From Hsuehochloa calcarea (lineage: Eukaryota > Streptophyta > Magnoliopsida > Poales > Poaceae), in assembly GCA_036346395.1 (NCBI GenBank), contig CM070596.1, positions 7,921,843 to 7,985,842 of the forward strand: a DNA stretch of 64,000 nt, written 5' to 3'. Of this stretch, positions 35,886-47,283 are shown one piece after another. The translations under genes were made by a program, and so were the position numbers. Within the stretch, counting starts at the first letter, position 1, and every line of letters begins with the position of its first letter. The notes under the pieces are model-generated. The model was not told the origin of the DNA. It made no database searches and was given only the letters and a program-made list of their open reading frames with translations.

Positions 35886-37570
35886 TTACTCTGAAGGGGG
35901 GGTGCCTAGCTGCATTTCCTCCGCTACCTTTTTGCCAACCGATTGCATTTCCTCAATCAATCGACTTGCCTCGATTGAGCGATCGAAGTCGGCTTCAATT
36001 GGTTGCACATTAAGGCGTGGGTCTTGAGCTTTAAGTTTCGTCAAAGCGTAACTTCTGCGACTGATTGCCTCCTTATTGATTCGGCTGATTAGCCTTGAGT
36101 GGTCACCATTTCTTGCAAGTTTCGACTTGTTCCCCAATGGTACTTATGTGGCGACTCATGATATCTTCTCGAGGAGTTTTTCCTCGAATGTAGCTCACCA
36201 AGTACATTGTTTAGGAGTGTGATGTTGCCTTGAAGACTAGTCTTCATCGACTCCATCTCCTGTTGGAGTGCAGTCGAAGCCTCGCGAATATTCTTGTTTT
36301 CGACCACTTGTTCTGAAAAGAATAAAACCGGTCAAACAAAAATAAACTTCTAGAGGAAGCTAACACAAAGATAATTGTAGGTAAAAGTATTTCTTACCTA
36401 CTAGTTGAGAATCCAATTTCTTGACCTCTTCTTCATGGGAAGCAATGGTTTGAGCATGCTTTTTCTCCCATGCTCTGATGTCCTCTGCATTCATCTTAAC
36501 AATGCGGACGGACTCATTGTAGATCAAGGTTTTCTCTTGGATTTCAGCCTCGAGACTTCTCAACTCAGCAGCAATTTCTGAATAAGAAATTACCATAAGA
36601 AAAGGGAAAGTACTCGAAAAGGACAACGGTAAAGATTTGCTTTACATTAATCGAGTTCGAGCCCTCGAGTTCTGATCCTTATTCTTGGTAATGCGGGATA
36701 ACTCTGAATGACCAAAGCTTTGTCTCAACCGGTCCGAAGCTTCCTCATCTCATCTTCTTTTACGAAAAGAAATGAGAGATGGGTAAAGTCAAATTCAAAA
36801 GCGGTTTAAGTTCGGCACTTATTGTTTATTTTTCCTGCAATCTTTTAGATGCGAGAGATGGCTTCTCGAAGTCTATCAGAGAGGACTATTACTTCCTCCT
36901 TAGCTTTCTCGACTCCTCTTTTCATAATCAAGTGAGTCAGCTAAGGTCTTTGTGTCGCTTTTTAGCCTACAGAGGACAAAAATGGAGATAAACATCAGCC
37001 GATTGGTTCAAGTCCTTCTACAACCATCGATCTAGTCGTAAGTTTTTCTACGACTATGTCATGGTCGTAAGTTTTTCTACGACCACCACTGGTCGTAAGT
37101 AGTCGTAAACTCTTACGACCGAGATTTTGTTATGAGTTTTTCCATGACAACTCTCGGAAACACTATACGAGTAGTCAAGTCAAAAAAATGACTATGAGTA
37201 ACAGTGACTTACCATCTCTCTGCATGCATACAGAGTTCTTCTTTCTCTTATCGTAGCTCTAAAAGTTGTCGATGATACTCACCGACAACGGCAATTTGCT
37301 CGAGCTTTACGCAAAAGAAGGCGATGAAGAAAAGAAAACCACATATATAAGTATCCTAAAAATACTTACATTCATGGTCGACCTAGCGAAGATCAGTACA
37401 CCAACTCCGGGTTCTGCGACTTATCTATCCTCGCGACTTTATCCCACCACACCTTCTCAAGGCGCTCATTGTCGAAAGTATCTCCTCTATTTGGAATATC
37501 TTTGGGATGGGGACTCGGTCCACGAGATCATAGCGGCAGACCCTATGATGAAGCGAGCCCAAAGAAGTCA
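35886..37570 (-). pseudogene. antisense coiled-coil gene of the Tat element (truncated copy)
   Basis: Minus-strand exons downstream of pol. The last coding part (36137-35886) ends ...RLIEEMQSVGKKVAEEMQLGTPPSE then stop. The preceding exon (about 36320-36089) holds VVENKNIREASTALQQEMES and LQGNITLLNNVLGELHS, after a TTTTCAG acceptor. Before it (about 36590-36390) lies AAELRSLEAEIQEKTLIYNE and EEEVKKLDSQLV, ending at a GTAAGAA donor. All are heptad-like and rich in Glu/Lys/Leu, predicting coiled coil. Further exons lie up to 37570, where the copy is cut and LTR sequence starts. Some plant Tat gypsy elements (Grande is the known case) carry an antisense gene in this place; assignment to that class is by position and shape. 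Function unknown. Confidence 0.6.
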
Positions 37571-37602
37571 ACACGATCGTAAGCTCTACTCGACTTATAC
37601 CC

Positions 37603-38145
37603 GATCGTAAGTCATACTACGACCAAGTAAACCACGACCACCTTATAATCAAACCTACAAGCGAGTGGGTCCAATTGATTAAGGAATCGAGCGGTCCATA
37701 CGCACTACTATTACGTGTAGTAATAGTGCTTAAATACCCATTACCTCACGAATGATAAGCGCGCAGACGGCGTGAAGAAGCCAATGCGCGGTAATTATCG
37801 CCATCATGCGCCCATTCTTGGCTCAATTAAGGCGCCTCTTCCGAGGACAAAGCGGCTACTTCTTCACGACTATATAAAGACATCAATCGGAGGGTGAAAG
37901 GGGCTAAACAGAGCGAGTCAAGGAGAAACACAAGTTATTCTCTGTAATAGTCCTAGCTTCTTGCTTGATCATCGAGAATCTGATCAATACCATACACACG
38001 GGAGTAGGGTTGTTATTCTCCCCGGAGAAGGCCTGAATCAAATAATCTTTAGGAGATTTCATCCCGTGTCAACCACTCTGCGTGATTTCATCTTTAGGAG
38101 ACCCCCCGAATCAAATAATCTTTACGTAAGATCGGTTCTAATACA
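37603..38145 (+). repeat. partial Tat LTR
   Basis: Matches 54541-55061 of the large element's 5' LTR: ATCAAACCTACAAGCGAGTG, CCAATTGATTAAGGAATCGA, AATGCGCGGTAATTATCGCC and TTTACGTAAGATCGGTTCTA are shared or nearly so. It lacks the first part, with most of the hairpin array, and the last few bases before the usual end. Confidence 0.8.
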
Positions 38146-38375
38146 AGCGGGTTTAGTAAGTTAAAATTGGGAGGTACAATTGTTGTTAGTACTAAATATT
38201 TGGAGAACATTTTGTGTACATAAATCTCATAAGTAAATAACATACGGGGACATTACATAAATCGAAAGGCGGGATGCACAATGGCATTACATAACAAGTT
38301 TTACACGGCCATGAAATTAGTTAGGCGCATCGTCGTGTAAACTGTCGGACGACGTAGTTGATACTCAGGGAATGT

Positions 38376-39861
38376 TGTAAGGTCGAGGTGGCCGACTAGA
38401 GGGGAGTGAATAGGCGGTTTTAAAAATCTTTCGCTAAACCAATATATAAATCACGGAAGCTAATAGCGAATTGGTTTTGCACAATTAAAACCTAAATCAA
38501 CTAGGCAACTAAGTGCACCGACAATACAAGAGAGCAATCATACAATGATATATAAGCAATTAAAGCATGTAACGTAAATTGCTCAAAGTAAAGCACAAGT
38601 AAAAACAAGATGGACACAATTATGTTTTTCTGGTGGTGTTCGGAGACTTGCCGGTCTCCCCTAATCCACGTTGAGGTAAGCCCAACCACGTTAGACCGGT
38701 TCCACTAATTAAGCCAACACCTCCGATGTAAGTCCAACACTTGGACCGGTTCCAAATCGGCTAAGTCCTAAAAGGGCTCTCGAAAAAGCGTTCGCGAGAT
38801 TCGGGCGTCGATAATCGGAACTTCCGCACATACAATGTCGGAACTTCCGATTATCTGACAGAGCACGACAATAGCTTTTCAACAACTTCAATTGCAAAAT
38901 ACATTTGCCAATTGACAAGCCATGCCAACAAGGATCAATAGCAAGATTCCTAGCAAGTTGCAAAACACATTTGCAAACTTTTAGAATCATGCCACAAGGA
39001 AAAAGGTACATGGACTTACACCATTTGCAAAACACATTTGCAAACTTAAGTCACATGCTACAAGAAATCAAACATGAGCATCAACTATTTGCAAAACACA
39101 TTCGTAAATAACAGCATCATGCTACAAGGCTAAGGCGCATGGACTTCAACCATTTGCAAAACACATTTGCAAAGTATAGTCCCATGCTACAAAGATTAAA
39201 TGCATAAGCCTCGGCTATTTGCAAAACACATTCGCAAATAATAGCTCCATGCATAGATGAGCTAGAGAAAACACAATGAGCTATCAACACATGACTAACT
39301 CATGCTACTAGTCAAGACCCTCTTAATAATACGGCAATCCTATACTAGCAATCCGGTCTATCAACCAAACACGAGACCGGTAAAGACTAGGAACACATCC
39401 TTAGCCTAGCTAGTCATACCTTTGCCTTGCATCTTCTTGAAGCTTGATGACGCACATGAGTATACAAGAACTACACAAGTTTTGTATACTCAAACGGATT
39501 TGTTTCAAAGTAAAGATCCCAAATATATGTGAAGAATGGAATATGGATCAATACAAATGAAACCACAAAGTATAGAATAAACCCCCCCCCCTAAATGTGT
39601 GCATACACAAATGTGTAATAAGATCATATGCACATATTCAAGTTTGACTTATGGTTGAGTTCAATACTATATTTTGGATCCGAGGAATGCAACGATATAT
39701 AAGATTGAGATGTCGATTGCATACCTCGTTGTATTTCACCTTTATATCCAAATGAGACTACACAAAGATAATACTTGATAAGAGAGTTAGTCTCATATTT
39801 GGATTTGTCATTAATCACCAAAACAATCCATTAACTCGTAATGGCGGGTCTAGATCTTTCA
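38376..39861 (-). mobile_element. Sirevirus-type copia solo LTR with target duplication
   Basis: TGTAAGGTCGAGG...GGTCTAGATCTTTCA, 1486 bp, with perfect 5-bp duplications AATGT (38371-38375 and 39862-39866). It is the same family as 7086-9971 but shorter, lacking most of the CATCAACACATGATG and ACACAAGTT arrays. It carries TTTGCAAAACACATTTGC repeats (38892-39250) and a few CGGAACTTCCG motifs near 38815-38860 in place of the CGGTCCGACCG array. Confidence 0.9.
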
Positions 39862-39866
39862 AATGT

Positions 39867-40590
39867 GAACTGGTAGGGGAGTGGCGTCGTCTCGAAGGCC
39901 GTAGTAGGGGCCTGTTTGGGAGGCGAATGCAGGGTGATCTCATCGTGGCGGTCGGTGAGGCTGAGCATGTCGTCAACCCACGGTGCTCTTCGCGGAAATT
40001 AGTCATTGATTTTGAGCGACGGAAAAATCGGTGTAAGTACCTTCACGTACCGAGTAGGTGTTGTGTTGGCGAGGATCCTCTGGCCGATTTGAGCCGTAGT
40101 CTTTGCACGGTGTACCCTCCGTACATGTCGCCGAACCAGCGGTCGCGCTCCTCAGCAGGTGTGATTGAGCGCCGTGCGAGAAGTCGATCCTGCGCCTCCT
40201 CCGTGATGGCGATGGTTGCGCAGAGTGTTGTCACCTCGTGGAGAGTCTCGAAAGGTTATGGAACTCGGGTATCGCGCCTCGATCTATCCTAGCCCACCCT
40301 AGGGTAGCACGTGTCCAATGTGTTCCTATCGTAGGCCCGTCGATGGGGTCGTCCCTGCGGCGTTCCGTAAGGCTCGGTGGTCACTGGTAAGGGTGCGTTG
40401 GTGCGGAAATGCTGGTCGGCCGGATGGAAAGTGCTCCCACGACCATAAGCGTAGCGGGCGTACTCGTGGGAGCACTTTCGGTCGGTGACCGCATTTCCGC
40501 ACGGCGCGCCATGTGACCACATGTAACGTGCTTTGACCACATGTAAAGTCTTTCGCGACCATCATGCCATGTGATCACATGTAGCGTGCT
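39867..40590 (-). other. MULE interior, unrecognised coding-like sequence
   Basis: Minus-strand frames include YAYGRGSTFHPADQHFRTNA and AEERDRWFGDMYGGYTVQRL. Composition and codon-like texture differ from the AT-rich repeats on each side, so this could be the end of the MULE's own gene or a captured host fragment. No family recognised. A hairpin at 40401-40502 lies in it. Confidence 0.3.
40401..40502. repeat. large imperfect hairpin
   Basis: Arms at 40401-40442 and 40463-40502 pair almost end to end. GTGCGGAAATGC pairs with GCATTTCCGCAC, and GAAAGTGCTCCCACGA pairs with TCGTGGGAGCACTTTC, around a 20-base loop. Close by, CATGTGATCACATG at 40568-40581 is a perfect 14-bp palindrome, with a one-mismatch relative at 40510-40523. 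Confidence 0.85.
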
Positions 40591-41447
40591 TTTGTCCGCA
40601 CGCTGGCTGCAATGTAGTTCAGTCTTGTGCCTCCATTGAGCCATCAAAGTATGTCTTTTCCCATCGGTATCGATTACGCTATGTTTTAGGGTTTCTCCGT
40701 AATCGCAACGTTCTCACTACTTTTAGTTAAGTTAATTTCAGTATCGCTTTTCCGTACTCTACTTTGCAGAAGAAATGTGATCAAGAACCATAGCGGCCAA
40801 GAGTAGTCATGTCGTACCAAACTTCGCACATTTCAAGTCACATGAAATCATGAAACCCTAATTTCCGAAACGTCTCGTCCTAATTTTTGAGACATAAACC
40901 CTGAATTTGTCGAGATAATTTCAGAGCATATAAAACTTTGTAAAATTTACACAATCAAATCCACTAGGTAGGGAGTATGGAAAAAAAAATTCATAATGTT
41001 TGGACCTCATTTGCTATATTAGAAAATTCCTACAAATATTAGACTTTAAAGAATTTTACAGGAAAAAAAAGAATGCATAAAATTTCAAAAAAATTACACA
41101 AACATAAAAACTATGCCAGGAGGCTCCACAAAAAATTTTATAATTTTTTGAGCTCATTTGTCATATTTAAAAAATCGTTCAACAAATATTATTAATTAAT
41201 TTTTTGAAAAAAAAATAATAATAAAATTTGCCCACAAGGTGCTGCCCCTGGGGTGCTGCCGTCCCCGACGGCGACAACAAGAATTCTTCGCCGTCTGGGG
41301 TTCTTGCCGTCTGGGGCAAGAAGCACCAACATCTTCGCCATCCCGACGGCAATTTAATCTAATGGGGGTTATTTTTAGAATTTTGAAATTATCAAGGTTA
41401 TTTTTAAAAATTTTGTTGCGCAATGAGGCTAAATTTGTTCAGAATTC
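40591..41447 (-). repeat. right terminal inverted repeat of the MULE
   Basis: About 857 bp, reverse complement of the left repeat with scattered differences. It is about 70 bp longer because of a segment near 41260-41350 with repeats of GCCGTCTGGGG and GACGGC absent from the left copy. Confidence 0.85.
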
Positions 41448-41456
41448 GATTGTTGC

Positions 41457-44280
41457 CAGCATTGTCATGTCAGTAGTATATTCAATTGGCTGATATCCAT
41501 TGTGCATGCGGGCCATGTACCAGCTGGATAAGGATCAGGGTGAGGTGAGACGGTGGTGGGAGAGTCGAAAGTTGACGACGACACCTTCGCGGTCAAAGGT
41601 CCAGCGCCGACGGCGCCACTTGCGGTCTCGCAACGACTTTTTCCTCCCCATCTCTAGACTCCCCGCGAGCCGACGTCGTTGTCGAAGGGCGGGCCCACCT
41701 GGAAGCGACGTGCTAGTGGCACTCGATTTCTACCTTTCTTTCTTGGAAAAATTAGTTCCATACCACTGGAGATGCCGACTTTAGTAAAATACCACTGAAT
41801 CCATCGGGTTCATTTTAATACCTCTCAAACTCCACTCCGTTACTGATTTTACCATTTCCATCCAGACGTCGTCCGCTGTGACACTTTTGCCCCTCCATCT
41901 CGCTTCTCTTCTCCAACGCCGACACCCTCGGCGGCGGCCGACCTCGAAGCAGTGGCGGCGGAATGCGGCGGCACCAGCGTCCCCGCATCCTCCCTTGCAC
42001 CTCTGTTCTCGAGAGGCAGCGGCGGCTAGCTGTGAAGATATCTTGATGAATTTGAGGCTTCGGCGGCGGCCAACAGCAAACGACAGCGGCTTTGTCCACG
42101 AATCAGGCAAACGAGCCAGGAGTGAATTGATAAGTTTCTCCTTGCTGCAAATTAGCTAATTATTTAGTGAAGTTGAGGCCTTCTCGAGCCAATTTTTCAG
42201 CGTGTGCTTCCCTAACTATTGTTAGATCTTAGATTCAATTCAAGCTACTGGTACTACTTCTGATTTGAATCCAATATGTTGGATCACATTACCTAGATAC
42301 AGTGAACAGCGGCAGCAAGAAGCCAACCATGAAGCTGCAACACTCACAACCATGAACTGAACAATTGACTAACAAAGAAAGCTCCCAAACTCGAGTGTGG
42401 CACTGAACCAAACATACCTTAAGTTGCGAAGGATTGGATTAAATCAAAACATCACGGATAGCACACACATGTGTCATTTTACTGAACACACATGCGTTTA
42501 TGAAATTATACTCTGATTAAACAAGCCACACGTTGTCGATCCTAGGGTCGAATTTAGGTGGGTGAAAACAGCGCCTTAGTGTTTTTATTTCTGAACTAAA
42601 CCATTAGTTGACCCCTCTCAAATAATAATAATAACGAATTGGTTTAGCTCTTTCTTAGATAATTTCGGAAACGAACCTTCTACCAGTAAAAACCCAAAAT
42701 AAAAGTATGTAACAGTGACCATAGTCCATTGGTAACTTGTTATTCCTCTTGTCTTTTTGTATTGGTCTTTCTCCGTCGTTTTCAAGCTTCTTGCAAGTAG
42801 ATGTAGCAGTCAGTAGCCACTGGCTCACTGCTGCAGCGCCCTCCATTTTCCAAACCGTCTCTTGACCGCTGCCTGCCAGCTGGACTGCATGTCATAGAAA
42901 TAATTATAGTACATTAACAAGTTGTTTTTCTAAGCAGAATATTCAATATAGTCAGGGATGAATTATTTCACTTAAATTAACAAAGCAGAACATTTGTAAT
43001 CAAATTCTCATGCATGAGAATCACTCTTGGTGGTAGAATTGTGGGTGCAAGAGTCCATCCACTCGGGTTCAAATTCTGTTGGTTACATTTATGTACGTAT
43101 GGATACGTTTTCAATAGGATTTTCGTAAGGTTGTGAATTTATCTTCAGCTCCCTTATTTCTAGGCATGTGCTAAGGAGACATAATAACATGTGTGTACGT
43201 AGTGTTGTATGTGTGCGTGTCTTCCTCGTAATCGGGAAAAAAAATTCTGTAGTATGGCAAGCCTCTTATGACTCAAAATAACTCTATGAAGCTGGGAATA
43301 ACATTAATCCAAACCCTAATGAAAATATGGTACTATTATAGATTTTTTTAATTAGAGTTGAAAATATTACTCCGGTGTCATATGATTTTCACATGGACAA
43401 TTACAATTCTATTTATCGGAATTTTACTACTTATACTACTAAGTGTAGTATAAGTAAATTCTAACTAATCTGAGCTGCCATATGATTTTCACATGAGTAA
43501 TTACAATTATATTCATCGAAATTTTACTATTTATACTACTAAGTGTAGTATAAATAGTAAATTCTAACTAATCTGAACTATTGAATATTAAGGAACGGAC
43601 GATGTGTATTAAATTGAGCTAAACTGAATCTACAGTAGTAGAAGAGCTCTGTAATTACCTTTCTGGAGTTGTATCTCGCGAATTCTGGACGAGGACGACC
43701 TGCTCCTCTAGCGACAGGAACATCGCAGTGTGTTGGAACTCGATGTCAAAGCCTTTTTTTCGTCGCATTTAACCGCGACATTGGTAAGTGTCCACGGTAG
43801 GGCCAGACGGCATGAAAGATTGTGCTCAATCAATTTCGCGAGCCGAAATAAAATTGCGGCGCCCATCGAGTTCACATGTGAGCAAATTGTATCCCGACGA
43901 AGGCATCATATATCTCTAGTTTTCTACTAATATTCGTTGGAATAAAGGTGTACTTGGATCAGTCGGACATTGCTGACTAGGCTGGCCTTTTATGAGTGTT
44001 TTATATGCGGATGGAGTCCATATGAGGTTACACAATGTTGTATATATCAACTGGAAAATAACATAAGTGTAGTGTAAGTCTGTAACTGCCTAGGCCAATT
44101 TTGACCACCCATCGAGGTCCATTTGAGTACTAAACGACGCCGTCGGTCAAAGAAAAGGGGTGCTGATTATGAATTAACCCGTATCAACCGTCATAAACAA
44201 TCTTCCATTTGAGTGTAACATTGACTCACCTCTGATGAGTATGAGTACTACTGGCCTTCACCAAGAAAGAGTTCCCCGGG
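41457..44280. other. intergenic DNA upstream of the WRKY gene
   Basis: 41500-42140 is GC-rich with overlapping frames on both strands and no recognised domain. It may hold remains of a gene but gives no domain. 42170-43377 is AT-rich and featureless to me. 43378-43577 is a tandem duplication. 43580-44280 has no gene. Confidence 0.45.
43378..43577 (+). repeat. 100-bp tandem duplication with internal inverted repeat
   Basis: TATGATTTTCACATG recurs at 43381 and 43481 with the following approximately 85 bp similar. Each unit contains TTATACTACTAAGTGTAGTATAA, written here as TTATACTACT then AAGTGTAGTATAA, which can fold on itself. It may be a decayed MITE duplicated in tandem. Confidence 0.85.
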
Positions 44281-44809
44281 TTTGGTTTGGTTTGATTGGG
44301 ACCCCAAGTTTGGAGCTCACCAAACAAGAAAGGCCAGCCAGACTCATACGGCATCAGCTAACCAACAAGGTTGCAATATACTACTGTACTACTACTGCAT
44401 AGGAGTGCAGCTCCAAAGGAAAAAAAAAAAAAAAAAGAGAAGAAGAAGAACTGATTCTAGAATTGAAAAAGAAGAGAGAAAAGGTGTAGCCAGACAGCTA
44501 AGCTACCACGCAGGTACTCCTAGCGAAGGCTCCAAAAGGTGTCAACAAGTCTTGCATGTCCCCCTCTTTCTAGCTCCTTTCTTAGGATATAAATTTTATG
44601 ATGTCTCAGTACGTCTAGTTTGATTAAAGACTTCGATTACATTTCAATCCGATGGCATATAGCACCACCTCCCGCCTCCCTTTCGCCGGAGCGATCAAAG
44701 CCTAATTTCAGCAAGGAAGAAGAGAAGAGAGCAGAGCAAGAGCACTAGCGGCAAAGTTGGTGCCACACTTTTCCTCCGTCTTGTAAGCGTGTGGCGTATT
44801 TTCTTGACT
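44101..44809. promoter_or_regulatory. cluster of W-box sequences upstream of the WRKY gene
   Basis: TTGACC at 44101-44106, GGTCAA (reverse TTGACC) at 44145-44150, TTGACT at 44221-44226 and TTGACT at 44804-44809. These are the TTGAC[C/T] sites that WRKY proteins bind, so self- or cross-regulation within the family is plausible. Short motifs also arise by chance; four in about 0.7 kb is suggestive only. Confidence 0.4.
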
Positions 44810-45251
44810 TTGGACCTGATCACCAGCACCCAACCAAAAGACCGTCAAATCCACCCCGAAGTGAGCTGCTTGCTGGAGCGAGTACTACCAAATGATGCTG
44901 CCGCTGGCCGACATGCTTACCCGTCTCCCACCCACTCGTTGATCGAGCACCATACTAGCAGGATAAAATAAAATTTTCCATGCGAGATTATTAAAGAAAG
45001 CGTCGGTGTTAGTCACGTCGTTTGTTTGTTTGCTCGCTCGCACCCCCCGGTCTCCTTCCCAATTCTTCCACTCCATCCGCATGCTCAAATTCCACAACCC
45101 CTCTCTCTCTCCCCGTTTGTTTATTCAGTTGTTTTTTCTTCCTGCTCCTAATCTTCCTGCGTGACCAAGAAGAGGACAAACGTGTGACTGTGTGAGTGCG
45201 ACGTCATGTTTCTTCCTCCTCCTCTTCCTATGACCCGACCATCCTAGCTAG

Positions 45252-45302
45252 TAGCTAGCTAGCTAGCTAGCTATATTCCTTCATATTCATCTCTATATAT
45301 TA
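45252..45302 (+). promoter_or_regulatory. core promoter of the WRKY gene: AGCT repeat and TATA box
   Basis: A TAGC tetranucleotide repeat at 45252-45274 precedes a TATA box, CTATATATTA, at 45293-45302. Transcription start is expected near 45330, giving a leader of roughly 135 bases before ATG 45467. The leader contains CTCCTCCCTCCTCCC, a pyrimidine-rich tract usual in grass leaders. Confidence 0.6.
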
Positions 45303-45466
45303 GGACTACACCCCGAGCCATTCTCCTCTCACAGTGAAGTACTACTGCATACCCCTCCTCCCTCCTCCCTCCTCCCGTGTCTTCTCGATCTCTTCGGTGT
45401 GCCAGAGACCAGATTGAGGAAGAGAACAGCTTGATTGATATTCAGAGGTGATCGACCGGTCGACCA

Positions 45467-46884
45467 ATGGATCCATGGGTCAGCAGCCAGCCTTCGCTGA
45501 GCCTTGACCTCCACGTCGGCCTGCTGCCGCTCAGCCACCGCCACCATGCGCCGGTGGTCGCCCTTGCCAAGCCCAAGATTCTCGTCGAGGAGAACTTCCT
45601 GCTTCTCAAGAAGGACCCAGAGGTACATACTTAGATACAGGCGAGCGCGCGCGCGCACACACACACATACAGACACAACAACAACACGATGTAATGAGCT
45701 ATGGTAAGTATGTGTGTGTAATGGATTGTGTATGTATACGTGTACAGATTGCGGTTCTTGAGGCGGAGCTGCAGCGTGTGAGCAAGGAGAACCGGCGGCT
45801 GAGCGAGAAGCTCACGGAGGTGGTGGACAAGTACGAGGCGCTCCGGAGCCAGTTCAGCGACATGGTCACCAGCGCCAACGGCGGCGGCGGCGGCAACCCG
45901 TCCTCCACGTCGGAGGGCGGGTCGGTGTCGCCGTCCAGGAAGCGCAAGAGCGAGAGCCTCGACACGCCGCCGCCGCCGCAGCAGCAGCAGCACGAGGCGC
46001 AGCACCTGCACCAGCCTAGCCTCGGCTTCGCGGCGGCGGACCAGATGGAGTGCATCTCCGGCGAGCCGTGCAAGCGCATCCGGGAGGAGTGCAAGCCCAA
46101 GATCTCCAAGCTCTACGTCCACGCCGACCCCTCCGACCTCAGCCTGGTATTTAATCAATCAAACAATTCACGATTAGATGTAGTATGGTATCATCGTAAT
46201 TGGAGTGTATTTCGTTACTAATCTTGGCTCTGTTCATGCAATTCATCATTAGGTGGTGAAAGATGGGTACCAATGGAGGAAGTACGGGCAGAAGGTCACC
46301 AAGGATAACCCCTGCCCCAGAGCCTACTTCAGATGCTCGTTTGCCCCTGCATGCCCAGTCAAGAAGAAGGTACACACACTCCACTTCCTTGGAAGCAATT
46401 CTTTAATTTCAAGTACCACTTGTATGAGAATCAGTTTACAATTTAGTTGTGATCGTTGAACATACGGTTGAGAACTAGAACATCACGATAACTTCTGTGC
46501 ATACGATATAGATGAGTTAGCCAGCTTTGATCAGTCTGTCCTAACGTATATCGTTTGCAAATCGATGTATAGGTTCAAAGAAGCGCGGAGGACAACACCA
46601 TACTCGTGGCGACGTACGAGGGCGAGCACAACCACGGCCATCCCCCGCCGACGCAGCCGCAGCAGCACGACGGCGCAGGCGCCAACAAGAGCGCCGCGAA
46701 GCCACCCCAGGCGCCGGCGCCTCACCACCCGCAGCAGAAGCAACAGGAAGAGACGTCGGAGCTGATCAGGCGGAACCTGGCGGAGCAGATGGCCATGACG
46801 CTGACAAGGGACCCCAGCTTCAAGGCGGCGCTCGTCACCGCGCTCTCCGGCCGCATCCTCGAGCTCTCGCCGACCAAGGATTAA
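45467..46884 (+). CDS. WRKY71: WRKY transcription factor, group IIa (WRKY71-like)
   Basis: Nuclear DNA-binding regulator that recognises W-boxes. Four phase-0 coding exons: 45467-45622, 45748-46146, 46253-46369 and 46573-46884, all with GT...AG introns, giving 327 residues. Order: an LxLxL (EAR-type repression) motif, LSLDL, at residues 11-15; a leucine-zipper-like coiled coil at about 53-90 with L/V every seven residues (56, 63, 70, 77, 84); basic RKRK at 116-119, likely nuclear localisation; conserved group IIa [14 protein letters not shown] before the domain; WRKYGQK at 193-199; and zinc ligands C213, C219, H243, H245 (CX5C...X23HXH). The intron inside the WRKY domain, just before VQR, is the V-type intron of groups IIa/IIb. 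The tail [20 protein letters not shown] and the [15 protein letters not shown] stretch recall rice WRKY71, a repressor in gibberellin and defence signalling, more than WRKY28. The symbol is from memory of those sequences. The start is the first ATG after the leader and fits the family's MDPW opening. It appears intact. Confidence 0.93.
45641..45669 (+). repeat. (GC)n(CA)n microsatellite in WRKY intron 1
   Basis: GCGCGCGCGCGC followed by ACACACACACA within intron 1 (45623-45747), a likely length polymorphism. Confidence 0.85.
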
Positions 46885-47283
46885 CGCGCGCGTACACTCT
46901 AGCTGGTGGCTGACATCACATGAGATGTTGGGTGGTTCCATTTTCTTGCGGTGGCCGATTAGTTCGCCATTGCTGCCTGCCTCTGCACGCCTCTGTTCTT
47001 GCAAAAACGGCAAGAACAAGATGCACGATCGATTCCATTAAGCTGCAGAGTTTATTGATTAGATTTTACACGAGGGATGAACAAATGATTAGATGACCCT
47101 TTTGGTGTGGACTAAGGATGAAGATCGTGATGGTCGGTTGATCGGCTGGCTGATCGACCGATCGAGCAGGGCGGCAAGAATCATCAGATTCAGATGTGTC
47201 AACAAGATGTAACATGTAGGATACAAGCCAAAACACGAGAAATGTACAATACTTTTTTATTAGGCAAAATGTTCCATTCTAAA
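46885..47283 (+). other. WRKY 3' untranslated and downstream region
   Basis: Follows the TAA stop at 46882-46884. A short hairpin (TTCTTGC...GCAAGAA) lies at about 46996-47016. TGTAACATGTAGG near 47208-47222 could be a far-upstream polyadenylation element. No canonical AATAAA was found, which is common in plants. Confidence 0.4.

Larger units (their letters stand above)
33728..41447. mobile_element. Mutator-like element with long TIRs and 9-bp target duplication
   Basis: Perfect 9-bp duplications GATTGTTGC at 33719-33727 and 41448-41456 bound an element whose ends are long inverted repeats, the hallmark of Mutator-like (MULE) transposons. Left end reads GGTCTGGACAAATTTAGCC. The right end read inward is GAATTCTGAACAAATTTAGCC. 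No MURA transposase is recognisable between them. The interior is filled with a Tat gypsy fragment (34528-38145), a copia solo LTR (38376-39861) and about 0.7 kb of unexplained sequence. A non-autonomous MULE bloated by later insertions is the simplest reading. Confidence 0.8.

Noticed and set aside
45631..46158. Minus-strand frames across WRKY exon 2
   Set aside because: Shadows of the WRKY coding sequence, which has matched splice sites and family motifs.
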